DNA of 64,000 bases from Capsicum annuum (taxonomy: Eukaryota > Streptophyta > Magnoliopsida > Solanales > Solanaceae). The notes under the pieces are model-generated. The model had not been told where the DNA came from and did no database searches. It saw nothing but the letters and a program-made list of their open reading frames with translations. Position 1 is the stretch's first letter, and each line of letters begins with the position of its first letter. The DNA lies in the NCBI RefSeq assembly GCF_002878395.1, contig NC_061120.1, positions 116,610,705 through 116,674,704 of the forward strand, read 5' to 3'. Made by a program: the position numbers and the translations under genes. Shown here piece after piece: positions 54,491-64,000 of the stretch.

Positions 54491-56285
54491 TTAATTATCA
54501 CCATAAAAATTTTACCAACTCCTTCAAAATAAACATTTTCTTAACTTTCTAACCTTTTTCTTCTAAATTCACCAAGACCAAAATTGTTCACTACTCTGAC
54601 TGCCGTGATCCGGAAACATAAACGGTAAATTTAATCACGTCGGGACCGATTTATTATGTATTGTTTTCGGTGTTGTATTCTATTTGTGTAATTTTTATCT
54701 ATTTTAGTTGTAGAAATATATTTTAAGTTTTATGAATTGATGAGAATTTATATATGTATACGTGGAAGTATCAAGGTTTTCATGGATTATTTGTGTTTAA
54801 TTTTCTTCTAAACTCTGGCATCAGCTATTTTAGTTGTAGAAATATATTTTAAGTTTTATGAATTGATGAGAATTTATATATGTATATGTGGAAGTATCAA
54901 GGTTTTCATGGATTATTTGTGTTAATTTTCTTCTAAACTCCGGCATCATCTCACTGCTCTGACGCCTTCACAGGCTAATAAAAGTTGTTCATTTTGCATC
55001 TTTATCTCACTGCTTCGACTGCTCTGATATCTAAATAAGTTTCTCCATCTTCTTAATTCCTTTCCCAACTTGGAACACTTCAAGAAGTCGGGAATAATTT
55101 TTTGAAGCTGTTCCGACTTCAGCTCCGACAACCGTTTCAATTTTCTAGAAAATTTAGGGTTTTCTTATTTAATTTAGTGATTTAATGTTTAGTTAATTCT
55201 TCTAATCGATGATTTTAACCTAGCATTTTGAGTTTCTATTTTGTGTTTTAACCTAATTATTTATTTATGAGTTATACTTTGTTGTGAGTGCATTACAGTA
55301 GATGTACTTGTATGTTTTTTACTGTGTCGATTTGTGGCTGAGTTACTTTGAGGTGTTTGCTGAGCTTAGTGTTGGATGAAAACTAAAGAAGAACTCTTTT
55401 GTAATTGTGGTTTCTTTGTTCTGTGGCCAAATGGAAATTGTTGTGCGGATTATTAGAGTTTATTATGTGACGTCCTCCTTACAAGTTGGGAATTCAATAT
55501 TGAAATATTATGGTATTATGGAAGAATTATATAATTCTAGGATCAAAAAACATGAAACAACTATTAAATAATTCTTTGCCAAAGTATTCACGTACTTTGT
55601 CCTATCAAAACTTAACAGATGCATAGTGCCCAAGAAGTCCTTCGAAACATGAGGTTGTGTCTCCTAGTCTCTCACCCTATCAATTATTCAATGCACTGCT
55701 GTTGCACATCCCCTTTAGCTAAACCACTAGTAAAGATGGGGGTTTCCAGATGTTTCTTCACTAATAGTCAATCCAGTAATCCACCGCTTGTTATAATGCT
55801 TTTAGATCTTTCATTAATAACACCAATACCATATCGTTTGGATCATTTATTACTTCTAAAAAATAAATGCCACCTTAGTATGATCATGAAAATATGTGTG
55901 GTGTTGTACTTCAAGGATAGATAGATCTAGAATCTGCATTTCCTCTATGCATCACCTTAACACCTTTTCTTTCTTGACCTTAATGAACTCCTATTCTGGC
56001 ACTGCAAAGTGCATTATTAATGATGTTTTCTTTCTGATAATTATATGGATAATCCATGTTCCCTAGTGCAAAAAAGTTTTGATTTGCCTTACCAGTGAAA
56101 GAGTCAATTCTAATACTTTGGTCAAGAAATTGCTTGTTTCCCCACTGATCGAAGCCTCGTCTAATATGGGTAAACATAGGTTGTCTCTTGGAGGTTCCAA
56201 AAGAATTGTAAGTGTTGTCCATTTGGTTTTGATGCTTGTTACTATTAATCTAGCTGTGGAGTTCGGTGTTTTAAATCTTCTTATT
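54491..56285. other. no recognised gene; internal part of CACTA element with tandem duplication
   Basis: 54699-54824 and 54825-54949 are a 126/125-bp direct tandem duplication with only a handful of differences. After 54950 the sequence has leader-like TTTTCTTATTTAATTTAGTG text. Small frames at 54946-55140, 55619-55924 and 55980-56222 show no similarity I recognise. Confidence 0.5.
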
Positions 56286-56289
56286 ATCA

Positions 56290-56490
56290 CATTATTTTAG
56301 AGCTCTATGGTTTGGTAGAAGTCACATTAAACCAGTTATAGAGTAATTCTATTTCTTGATTTTCATTGGTTTTTTTGATAAAAGCGTTGCATGTTTCCAA
56401 CATTTGTTTAGCTTCTTGATCAGTCTTGCGGAGTCCACATTCCTAGATACTATGACCACTTATTCATCAACATCCATTTTCAATAGATAA
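56290..56490 (-). pseudogene. possible zinc-knuckle fragment
   Basis: The minus strand reads GC..ISGHSI-stop-EC then LRKTDQEAKQMLETCNAFIK and KKTNENQEIELLYNWFN in one frame. The start fits a CX2CX4HX4C knuckle with one Cys and other residues lost, and the following charged helix is coding-like. It could come from a LINE ORF1, a copia gag or another element. I do not recognise the family. Confidence 0.3.
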
Positions 56491-56949
56491 ACCCATGAAA
56501 CCAAATGTTTTTTTCCATAATGTGTGTAACTTTTAAAGTATGAACTTACTCTATTCTTTTGCTGAAAGAATGTATGTTTGATGGATACACTCCTTAGGAA
56601 AAAGACTAATTAATATCTACCAAGTCAAGAGTTTTGAAATATTTTTACACACCTTTTGTCTTTTTCTCCTAGTGTGCATGTTGGAGAAAGAAGGTGGTAA
56701 CTGTTAGTATGCATAACTTATATTAATTGAAAAATAAGTACCTGTAATTTCTTTAAGCAGTTTCCTCACCTTCTGCATGCATCCATAAGATTTGATCTAA
56801 AATTTAAGAATGTAATTCTGTAAACAAAAATTACAAATTAGTAGTTAAAGAAGGAAGAAGATAATTGTAAAAGAAAACTACTCTTGAGAAAAAATGAGAA
56901 GGGGAACTGATAAGAAGTAAGTGAATGACTTGAATTCTCACATGCTCAA

Positions 56950-57990
56950 TGTCATGGGCAGTAGCAGATATTTTTTTGGTAGGTACCAATATTTAGTTAG
57001 TTCTCTTTTTTTGGACAAGTGGTAGCCAGTAAGGACAGTGTTTTTCTTGACATATTTATTTCAATAGGGTGTATCTCATTGTACTTATCCCAGAAACTCT
57101 ATTGTCAATATCGTCTAGGCCAGTTGCTCTTGACTAAGTATATGTGCCTATATATCATTCTATTTGATATGTACATAAAATAAATTGCTCTCAGATATAA
57201 ACTTGTTTGATTAGGTCTTGTACATCTGTAAAACACAAGTGTGTAAGTTCCAGGCTTGTACATTATGGATGATACTCAAACCCCACCATAATTGTAGCCA
57301 CAAATATTGACTTTGTAAAATATTTCATACAAATGATGAAGAGAAGGGGTGATATAGGATCTCCTTGTCTAAGCCTTCTTTTCCCCTTAATATTTCCCTA
57401 TAGTCCTCTATCTAATGCAAGTGTAAATTGGGTATTTTTTTAAGACTCCATAACCCACTTGAGGAATAGGGGTGGGAAGTTAAGAACATATAACATTTCT
57501 CTAACAAGTTTCTATTCAACTATATCATATGCTTTCTTTAGATCCACCTTAATTAAGAAACTTTTCTAATCCCACTTCCAATTGTACAATCTCACTAAAT
57601 CCTAGCAAATTAAGACATTTTGTGCAATACTTCTTCCTAGTACAAATTCACTTTGATTCCCTGAGATTATTTTAGGCAGCACGAAGCTTAGCTTATTGGA
57701 TAACACTTTTAAATAACCTTGTAGATTGTATTGCAACAAGCTATAGGTCTGCAATCTTCAACTCCTTCTACATGATCAATTCAGTATCAAGCTGTATATT
57801 TATGAGGTTAAGATTTTTTCTCAATTTCACTCCACAACTACCAGCTATAGTCTAAGTCATATTATTGCTACTACATTTTATTATGACAGTGAATGCTTGT
57901 GTAATTTTCCCATCCTTTGTCTCTAATAATGTCTCTAATTCCTGCTTTGCCAAATTGATGTATGTAGGTACCATCCTAGTTTCTCTAGTG
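56950..57990 (-). pseudogene. LINE (L1-type) reverse transcriptase fragment
   Basis: Minus strand, read in shifting frames: DCRPIACCNTIYKVI (about 57720-57765), LPKIISGNQSEFVLGRSIAQ NVLIC region (57615-57690), IKVDLKKAYDIVE (57512-57552; RT motif A aspartate kept), FPPLFLKWVME, GKRRLRQGDPISPLLFIICM (57315-57385), then a decayed FADD box (CFTDVQDL at about 57215) and a YW.PLV-like text near 57020. This order is that of the non-LTR RT. It interrupts the 5' region of the CACTA element in the opposite direction. No poly(A) tail or target duplication was found. Sequence above 57800 may be the endonuclease-RT linker. Confidence 0.75.
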
Positions 57991-58289
57991 ATCCAATACC
58001 TTTGATAGTAAATTCTATATTATTATAATGTTGATTTAACCAATTAACCATCTATTTTTAAGAGACAAATAATATTTTCCCTTTAAATAAAGTAGAAGTA
58101 TGTTCTAATTGTCGTGATGTTCTATATATATTTGCCCTTCAATTTAGTGAACTGTTCTTAGTATGGATTGCCTATGTCTGGTAAACTTGTTAAAATTTTT
58201 GTGCAAGTTTCTTGGGTTGCCTGTTTCACGTGGCTGATAATGTTTATATTTTAACTTAGCATGAAAAATAATTTTGGTGATTTTGTTCT

Positions 58290-60800
58290 ATTATGTAGGA
58301 TTTTAATGGATAGTGAAGATAAAGTTTGATGAATTGTTTAATATGTTCTGATGAGTTCGAGCATAGAGTGAAATATTTTCTTGAAAACGTATTTGACTGA
58401 GCTTATCAAGGAAATGAGATATTATGTCCTATTAGAGACTACAAGAATCAATATTGGTGTTATAGAGATATGGTGAAGGATCACTTGCTTTCTAGAGGGT
58501 TTCTTGCTAATTACACCAAAGGAATTTCTATGGAGAAAGAGCTTCCTCGAGGAAGATACATCATCTAATCAATGATGATGAATGTTCTAATATGCGTGAT
58601 AATATTGATGGACTACTTCACAATACGTTTAGAAATGTAGATGTTGAATTAAGGCATAGAGAAGGAGTTAGCGAGGGATTACCTGAAGATGAATCTAAAC
58701 TTTTTAAATTATTGGAGGAAGGAAAACAACAATTATATCTGGGGTTTGAGAATTTTAGTAAGTTGAGTTTCACCATTCAATTTTTTTTTTTTAAATCATT
58801 GCATGGGTTGAGTAATGCAGCATTTTCAGATCTATTAGTATTGATAAAAGAGGCCTTTCCCTTTGCTCAAATACCAAAGCCTTCCAATAAGGCCAGAAAA
58901 GTGATAAGATATTTGGGTCTTGATTATGAAAAAATACATGCATGCCCTAATGATTGCATGTTATTTTGGAAGGACAATGAGAAAGCTAAGATTTGCTCTA
59001 TATGCGGGACTTCTAGATGGAAGAGTGTTGATGGTGCCTCAAACAATGCAAGATCTAAAATTCCTACAAAGGTTTTAAGATACCTTCCCTTAAATACTAG
59101 GCTTCAGAGGATGTTCATGTGTCCTGAAATAGTTGTTACAATGAAATGGCATGCTAATAAATGACCGAACGATGAAAATCTAAAGTATCCCGCTAATGGC
59201 CAAAAATGGAAGGATTTTGATCATTTATATCCAAATTCTCTAGATATCCATGTTAGGTTAAGTCTCTCAAGTGATGGTTTCAATCCATTTAGAACTATGA
59301 GTATTTCTTATAGCACGTGGCCTATTATGATGATAAACCTATAATTCATCACCATGAATTTGCATAAAGCCAGAGTATCTTATGTTATCAATTATCATTC
59401 CAGGCCCATCTTCTCCTAGAAATAATATAGTTGTGTATTTCCAACCACTACTTTATGAATTAAACGAACTATGGGAATTTGGAATAGATACATATGATAC
59501 TAAAACCAAACAAACATCCAAAATACGTGCAACCTTAATATGGACAGTTACTGATTTTCCATCATTAGCAATGCTTTCAGGATAGAGCACTAAGGGAAAA
59601 ATGGCATGCCCTACTTACAATCATAACATATTCTCTCATTATCTCAAACTTAGTTGAAAGATGTGTTATTTAGGTCATTGGATATTTTTGTGTTTTGATC
59701 ATCCACTTCGAAAAGATAGAAAGTCATTTGATGGTAAGGAGGAACATGGAGACTCACCCATTTCTTTTTTGGTTATAGAAGTGCTAGATGATCAAATTCA
59801 ACAATGTTTTTGGAAAGGGAAAAAAGAAAAGGTATTGAGATAATAAGGGTCCTTGGATGTAAAAATCTATTTTTTGAGTTGTCATATTGGCCTAATAACA
59901 AATTGAGGCTCAATCTTTATCCAATGCATATAGAAAAGAATATATTTGATAGTTTTCATAAGAATTTATTGGAGATAGATGGAAAGTCAATGGATCATAC
60001 AAATTCTCAATATGACTTACAAGAAATGGGAATACAGAATGTGCTAAAATTGGTAGAAGATAGTAACAGAAATGTAAGTTTGGCTCAATCTTCATTCTCT
60101 ATGGAACTAGAATAGAAACAATTATTTTGAAATATCTTGAAAAATGTTAAATTACCTAAAGGGTGTGCTTCAAATATATCAGACCGCTCCATATAAGGGA
60201 GATAAAGATATCAGGGTACAATAGTCATGATGATCATTTTCTAATGCATCACTTGCTACAGGTTGTTGTTAGAAAAATGCTACCTAAGAATGTTGCATTG
60301 ACATTGATTAGGTTGTGCAAATTTTTAGAGTCATATGTAGTAAGGTAATTAGGCTGAGAAATCTTGAAAAACTGGAGTCTAAATTTTGTGAAATTACATC
60401 AAACCTTGAAATGATTTTTCATACAACATTTTTTGATATAATGCTATATTTGGATGTTCATTTAGTAAATAAAATTAATCTTGGAAATCCTATTTATATT
60501 CATTGGATGTATTCCATTGAGAGGGCCCTATGTAACCTTAAGGGGCTCGTTCGTAATTGATCATGTTCAGAAGCATCAACAGTAGAAGGTTATTTGGTTG
60601 AAGAGTGCTTGAATTTTTATTCAACACACCTACATAATGGTGTGAAGAAGGAATTTAGTAGTTCCCAAACTGAAGATGAGGAATCCATTCTGAGTTTATC
60701 CTCTATATTCCCTAAAGATGGTCATCTACTTGGAAGTGAGAAGAAAAGAAATTGCACTTTTTTAATGGATGTAAATTTATGTTATGAAGCACATCAATAA
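58290..60800 (+). pseudogene. CACTA transposase, TNP2-like (Transposase_21 family)
   Basis: Starts with a transposase-associated domain (about 58300-58560: LCPIRDYKNQYWCYRDMVKD, then HLLSRGFLANYTKG). An open run 58592-59164 (190 codons) has the TNP2 landmarks LFKLLEEGKQQLYLGFENFS, YEKIHACPNDCMLFWKDNE, KICSICGTSRWK and a LRYLPLNTRLQRMF block. Later pieces: LSSDGFNPFRTMSISYSTWP (59258-59320), LSIIIPGPSSPRNNIVVYFQ (59385-59445), FGIDTYDTKTKQTSKIRATL (59478-59540), LYPMHIEKNIFDSFHKNLLE (59915-59975), KISGYNSHDDHFLMHHLLQV (60205-60265) and the DUF4218-type IHWMYSIERALCNLKGLVRN, VEECLNFYSTHLHNGVKKEF (60500-60655). The protein would bind and cut the CACTA ends. Stops and frameshifts make it inactive. 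Confidence 0.9.
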
Positions 60801-61109
60801 TGACAATATTAATTTTGAGGTTCACTGTTGATCCACGCTACTAGGTATTATCTACGTAAGATGGCTCAATTTTATCTAATAACTAGAGACTCAAAAGGTT
60901 ATAGTTTTCTGGGATCAATAAAAGGATTAGTAATGCAACATCATGAGACTTAAAAGGTAAGGGTAAAATTTGTGTCTCTCATCTGAAAGACTGTAGATGG
61001 TTTATAACTTATTGATTCTGCATGTAAGGTATCTGGTTGGTTTAATATATCACAATAAGCCTACGAAGTTGAGAAGCCAGGGGAAACACAATCCTAGTGT
61101 TCACCAATA

Positions 61110-61321
61110 CTGATTACAACCGAATTGGATATTTTCTCCTTGTTCGATATTGCCTTTCAAATCCCCGTATTTACTTTTCCAGTTAGTGCCCATTGAATAC
61201 AATATCTGAAATCAACAAGTCCATGTATTCCCTTCGAATTTTACCCCAATCATTGTTGGGTTACTATATTTGATAGTGACTATATCATCTTCTAAGAGGA
61301 GGTGTATCTTGGACGTTACCA
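61110..61321 (+). repeat. right end of an Athila-type 5' LTR (element I)
   Basis: Ends ...CTTCTAAGAGGAGGTGTATC and GTTACCA at 61321, homologous to the end of the LTR of E (25523-25612: CTCATCAGAGAGGTGTAG ... GTTATCA). The PBS follows after 5 bases, so this is the 3' edge of a 5' LTR. Upstream of about 61110 the homology cannot be followed; 60801-61109 holds nothing else I recognise. Confidence 0.7.
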
Positions 61322-61326
61322 AATTT

Positions 61327-61344
61327 TGTCACCGTTGTCGGGGA
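61327..61344 (+). other. primer binding site (I), Asp-tRNA type
   Basis: TGTCACCGTTGTCGGGGA, three differences from TGGCGCCGTTGCCGGGGA, the tRNA-Asp-type PBS used by Athila/Tat elements. All three differences would make priming poorer. This confirms the branch assignment and the plus orientation of I. Confidence 0.85.
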
Positions 61345-61489
61345 ATATGGTGTTGAGTTGTAATTTAAAGTTGTTGCAGTTTTTGGGTCTTTTTTATGTT
61401 CTTAGTTAGGTATATGCAGGTGTATTCCTAGCATATAAAGTGGAGGCAATCTCTTAATCCCACCAAATCTGATCCAAAGAGGATCTTAC

Positions 61490-63030
61490 AAACACCTGGT
61501 AGGATGAAAAAACCAAAGAGAGACAATCTTCCTGATGGAGTTTGTGATGATGTGTACCCTCCTCCTTCTGAAGGATTTTAGGATATTATTGACCAGTAGA
61601 TAGAGGTGATGTTAGCTCAAGCTGAAAATAAGATAAGGGTAGCATAAGATGCTCATCGGATAGCTTGGAAGGTAGAGTTAGCTATGCAGAGACAGGAAGC
61701 AGGCCACCGAGCAACACTCCATGGAAATTAGAATAGAGTTTAAGGTGGTCGAGCCCATGTGATCCCAACATACCAGTTTTTGCAACCATATGAGGATGAT
61801 GAAAAGGATCTTGGGTATGTTGAGCAAAAAAAGACAGGAGCCATTATTCCTCCTACTTTACCCCTAGGCATTAAGTTTAATATGTCGAGTGCTATGATCC
61901 AACTCTTATATATAAAGAGATTGTTTGCAGGGTTCCTTACAAATGATGAAAACATGAATCTACCTAATTTTACTGGAATTTGCATTTCATATACATATCT
62001 AGGAGTGAATTGGGAAATGCTCAGATTGAGGTTGTTCCCTTTCTCATTTACAGAAGAAACATATTTATGGTTTATGGAACTTTCAAGAAGATATATCACT
62101 ACATGGAATTAGTGCGTAGATAATTTTTAAATCATTTCTTTTCTCCATCCAGGATGTTGTAAGTCAAGGATGAGATATATAATTTTAGGTAGTCGCAGTC
62201 TGAGTCCATGTATAACACTTGGTTTAGGTACAAAAAAAAGCTTATTATAGTGCCTAACCATTACATTTTAGGGACAAACTTATTTGAGTATTCTATATAT
62301 CCCTAACCATCAATTCTAGAGCTATGCTAGACACTATCTCTGGAGGATCTTTTATAAGATTACGCTGGGAGGTAGCTTATAATATTCTAGACCAGATCAC
62401 TCTCACTAACCAAGGGTGGCATACTCGAGAGGCAGAGAGAGGTTCTAGCACTTATGATATTGGTGCCTCTTGAGACCACAATGTAGCTGATGATTCAGCA
62501 GCATAAGAAGATACACTATTGAGGATTGATATTAGGTTTTTAGAAAAGCAGTTTGCGATAGTGAATTCTGAGAAAGTTCATGCAGTAGCAAAAAGGGATA
62601 CAACTTCCAAAGCTTATGAGTCTATATTAGAAGAGGAGGTTTTGTATTCAGATTATAAGTTGGAGGGATTTCAAGCCTAAGGGCAAGGAAACCAAGGTCG
62701 GAACTACTATGCTGATAGATATAGAGACTGCAGTAGGGATAGAGAAAGTGACTGGAGATAGAGATATTATTACAAGGAGAAAGGAAACAGGTGAATTTCT
62801 CCTGAAAGACAAGATACGGAATCAAGAATGGAAGAAATGCTAACCAAATTGGTGAAGGTTCAAGAAAATTAGGATAATATCATTAAGAAGGTTAAGGCAG
62901 ACATTACTGGTTTGGCCCAGAAGGTGGAATCTCATGCCATTGCTATCAAGCAGTTAGAGCGCCAAGCCAAACAAATATCTGCTATGACCAAATAGAAATA
63001 GCCTGTTAATCTTTCGAGTGAAAAAGTTCA
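61490..63030 (+). pseudogene. gag: gag (I)
   Basis: Starts with basic MKKPKRDNLPDGVCDDVYPP (about 61504). An open run 61759-62112 has IIPPTLPLGIKFNMSSAMIQ, LLYIKRLFAGFLTNDENMNL, PNFTGICIS, MLRLRLFPFSFTEETYLWFM and ELSRRYITTWN, parallel to the Athila Gag capsid start in E. Frames then break (LYESW-like region near 62215). TISGGSFIRLR (about 62335) is the AAGG region. The C-terminus has MEEMLTKLVKVQEN, KKVKADITGLAQKVESHAIA and AIKQLERQAKQISAM (62826-62990), a coiled-coil-like helix that ends Athila Gag. The true start codon is uncertain. Confidence 0.82.
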
Positions 63031-64000
63031 GAGTCCAGAAGATATAAGTCAATGTCTAGCTATCACCACTAATTATGGCGCCACTACTAATGAGGCAGTG
63101 TTAGAGAAATTGACATGGGATGATAAGGATGTTATGTATGATAGTGGTAAGAATTGGGTCATCGAGCCCAATGATCATGTGCACTCTAATAGTGCGCCCC
63201 CTTCATTACCATTAGTAGAAAAGAATAAGGATCCAGGAGAAGTTACAATTCTGTGTTCTATTAGTCCTTTCAATGTCAAGAAGTTTTTTTGTGACTTTTG
63301 ATAAAGAGTAAATATAATGCCACATGTTGTGTACGAGCTGTTGCAGATGGGGGAACTTAAACCTAAATACATAAAGCAACTGATGGCTGATTCATCTATG
63401 AAGAAACCAGTGAGTGTCTGGTGTGACATAAAAGTAAGGGTGGCATCCTTTATGTTCCTCGCTGATTTCATGGTTCTTGATTTTAATTCTTGATTTTAAG
63501 GTAAATTCTCAACCCCCATTATATTTGGTAGACCCTTTCTATCCACTAGAATAGTATTAATTAATATGGACTTGGGGAGATTATCTTCAAATTAAATAAT
63601 GAGCAAGTAGTGGTTGATATGTGTATGACAGGGCAGTAGCCAGACGATATGCATGTGGTGTCTATTATAGAAACTTTGATGAGTATGTTGCTGCAGAAGC
63701 TAGTGTACGAAATGTCACAGGTGTTTATAAGAGAAGTGTGGGAAGCTAGTTTATAAAGATTGAGATACCAGAACTAGGATATATGAGGGAGGAGGTGGAT
63801 ATCTTGCGACCAGAGGTGTGTTCACTTACTGAGAACCACATATTAGCATCCCTCCAGTTGTATCACCAATTATTAATCTATCACCTTCGTGTAGTCTCAA
63901 ATAATTTGATTTATTTGTTTAGTATGATGTAATTTATTTGTGAAGAATGATGTGGCGGTCCTTATAGGTTGGACAAACAGAGCCTAGTGGGAAATTTATA
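63031..64000 (+). pseudogene. pol: protease region (I)
   Basis: Reads SISPFNVKKFFCDF-stop in place of the usual ALADLGASI active site (about 63255-63302), then NIMPHVVYELLQMGELKPKY and IKQLMADSSMKKPVSVWCDI (63315-63435), VRVASFMFLADFMVLDF (63435-63485) and PIIFGRPFLSTRIVLINMDL (63515-63575), the retropepsin-like core of Athila Pol; then LNNEQVVVDM (63590-63620). The active-site Asp seems lost. The linker to RT continues with stops to the end of the window. Confidence 0.8.

Larger units (their letters stand above)
54239..61100 (+). mobile_element. CACTA (En/Spm) DNA transposon H, degenerate; 3' end uncertain
   Basis: The left end reads AACTACTAGAATTTACCCC, a CACTA-type terminal repeat with the first base changed, followed by 230 bp of subterminal repeats. 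A TNP2-like transposase lies at 58290-60800 on the plus strand. Between them is a 3.8 kb region with a 126-bp tandem duplication, a possible zinc-knuckle scrap and a minus-strand LINE. A possible right end is CAATCCTAGTG at about 61090-61100; this is weak, as the subterminal repeats expected before it are not obvious. The preceding trinucleotide at the left is TGT. Confidence 0.65.
61327..64000 (+). mobile_element. Athila/Tat-type element I, PBS to protease, cut by window end
   Basis: Internal part of the plus-strand element following the LTR end at 61321: PBS, 150 bp leader, gag and the protease region, after which the window ends. Its Gag and protease match those of E in layout, and its LTR end is homologous to that of E. 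The rest of pol should lie beyond 64000. Confidence 0.85.

Noticed and set aside
55619..56300. Host gene exons on either strand
   Set aside because: Three overlapping frames on both strands without similarity or consistent splice sites; the location inside a CACTA element makes a host gene unlikely, though a captured gene piece cannot be excluded.
61088..61102. CAATCCTAGTG as a certain 3' terminus of the CACTA element
   Set aside because: It resembles the reverse complement of the left terminus, but it lacks clear subterminal repeats and a matching 3-bp duplication (TGT against TTC). Kept only as a candidate.
1..64000. Intact host genes, tRNA or rRNA genes
   Set aside because: No tRNA cloverleaf or rRNA core was recognised by eye. 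The tRNA-like words (TGGTATCAGAGC, TGTCACCGTTGTCGGGGA) are retrotransposon primer binding sites.

Overview
The window is nuclear DNA from a flowering plant and is almost wholly made of degraded transposable elements. The Ty3/gypsy families resemble those I know from Solanaceae such as pepper, tomato and tobacco; that host assignment is from memory of the families and is only moderately secure. I see no convincing single-copy host gene, rRNA or tRNA gene. Nearly every coding trace is a pseudogene cut by stops, frameshifts and deletions, as in old, methylated heterochromatin.

Layout. (1) 1-10335, minus strand: two copies (A1, A2) of a chromovirus-type (Del/Tekay-like) gypsy element in tandem, about 5.4 kb apart, with a loose integrase tail between them. 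(2) 10336-16055, plus strand: element F, 5'-truncated in its protease, then RT, RNase H, integrase, PPT and a complete 2.4 kb LTR. (3) 16620-17440, minus: gag/protease scrap J. (4) 17441-25612, plus: element E, Athila/Tat-type, gag to 3' LTR, without a 5' LTR. (5) 25613-32706, minus: element B, a nearly full-length chromovirus-type element, whose 5' LTR is directly preceded by the integrase end and PPT of another copy (32707-33535). (6) 33536-36040: an LTR scrap and plus-strand element G (RT to integrase tail). (7) 36041-40448: AT-rich, no recognisable coding sequence, possibly a long LTR. (8) 40449-53350, minus: element C, split by element D (43513-49690, minus, Athila-type), which carries an extra ORF and a GC-rich minisatellite between pol and its 3' LTR. 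(9) 53368-61321: probably the 5' LTR of Athila-type element I (plus), split by a CACTA (En/Spm) DNA transposon H, which itself contains a minus-strand LINE fragment. (10) 61327-64000: PBS, gag and protease of element I, running off the window.

How the parts relate. The genes are not an operon or pathway. Each element once encoded its own Gag, protease, RT/RNase H and integrase (or, for H, a transposase). The order of nesting gives relative ages: D is younger than C, the LINE younger than H, and H probably younger than I. Catalytic residues of RT and integrase and the zinc ligands of Gag have repeatedly been lost by transitions (Asp to Asn, Cys to Tyr, Gln or Trp to stop), as cytosine deamination would produce. 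The items most worth a second look are two cases of elements apparently sharing one LTR, the extra ORF and minisatellite in D, the 91-bp repeats in the U3 of E, a 200-bp LTR block whose three copies stop at the same place, and the CACTA/LTR nest.
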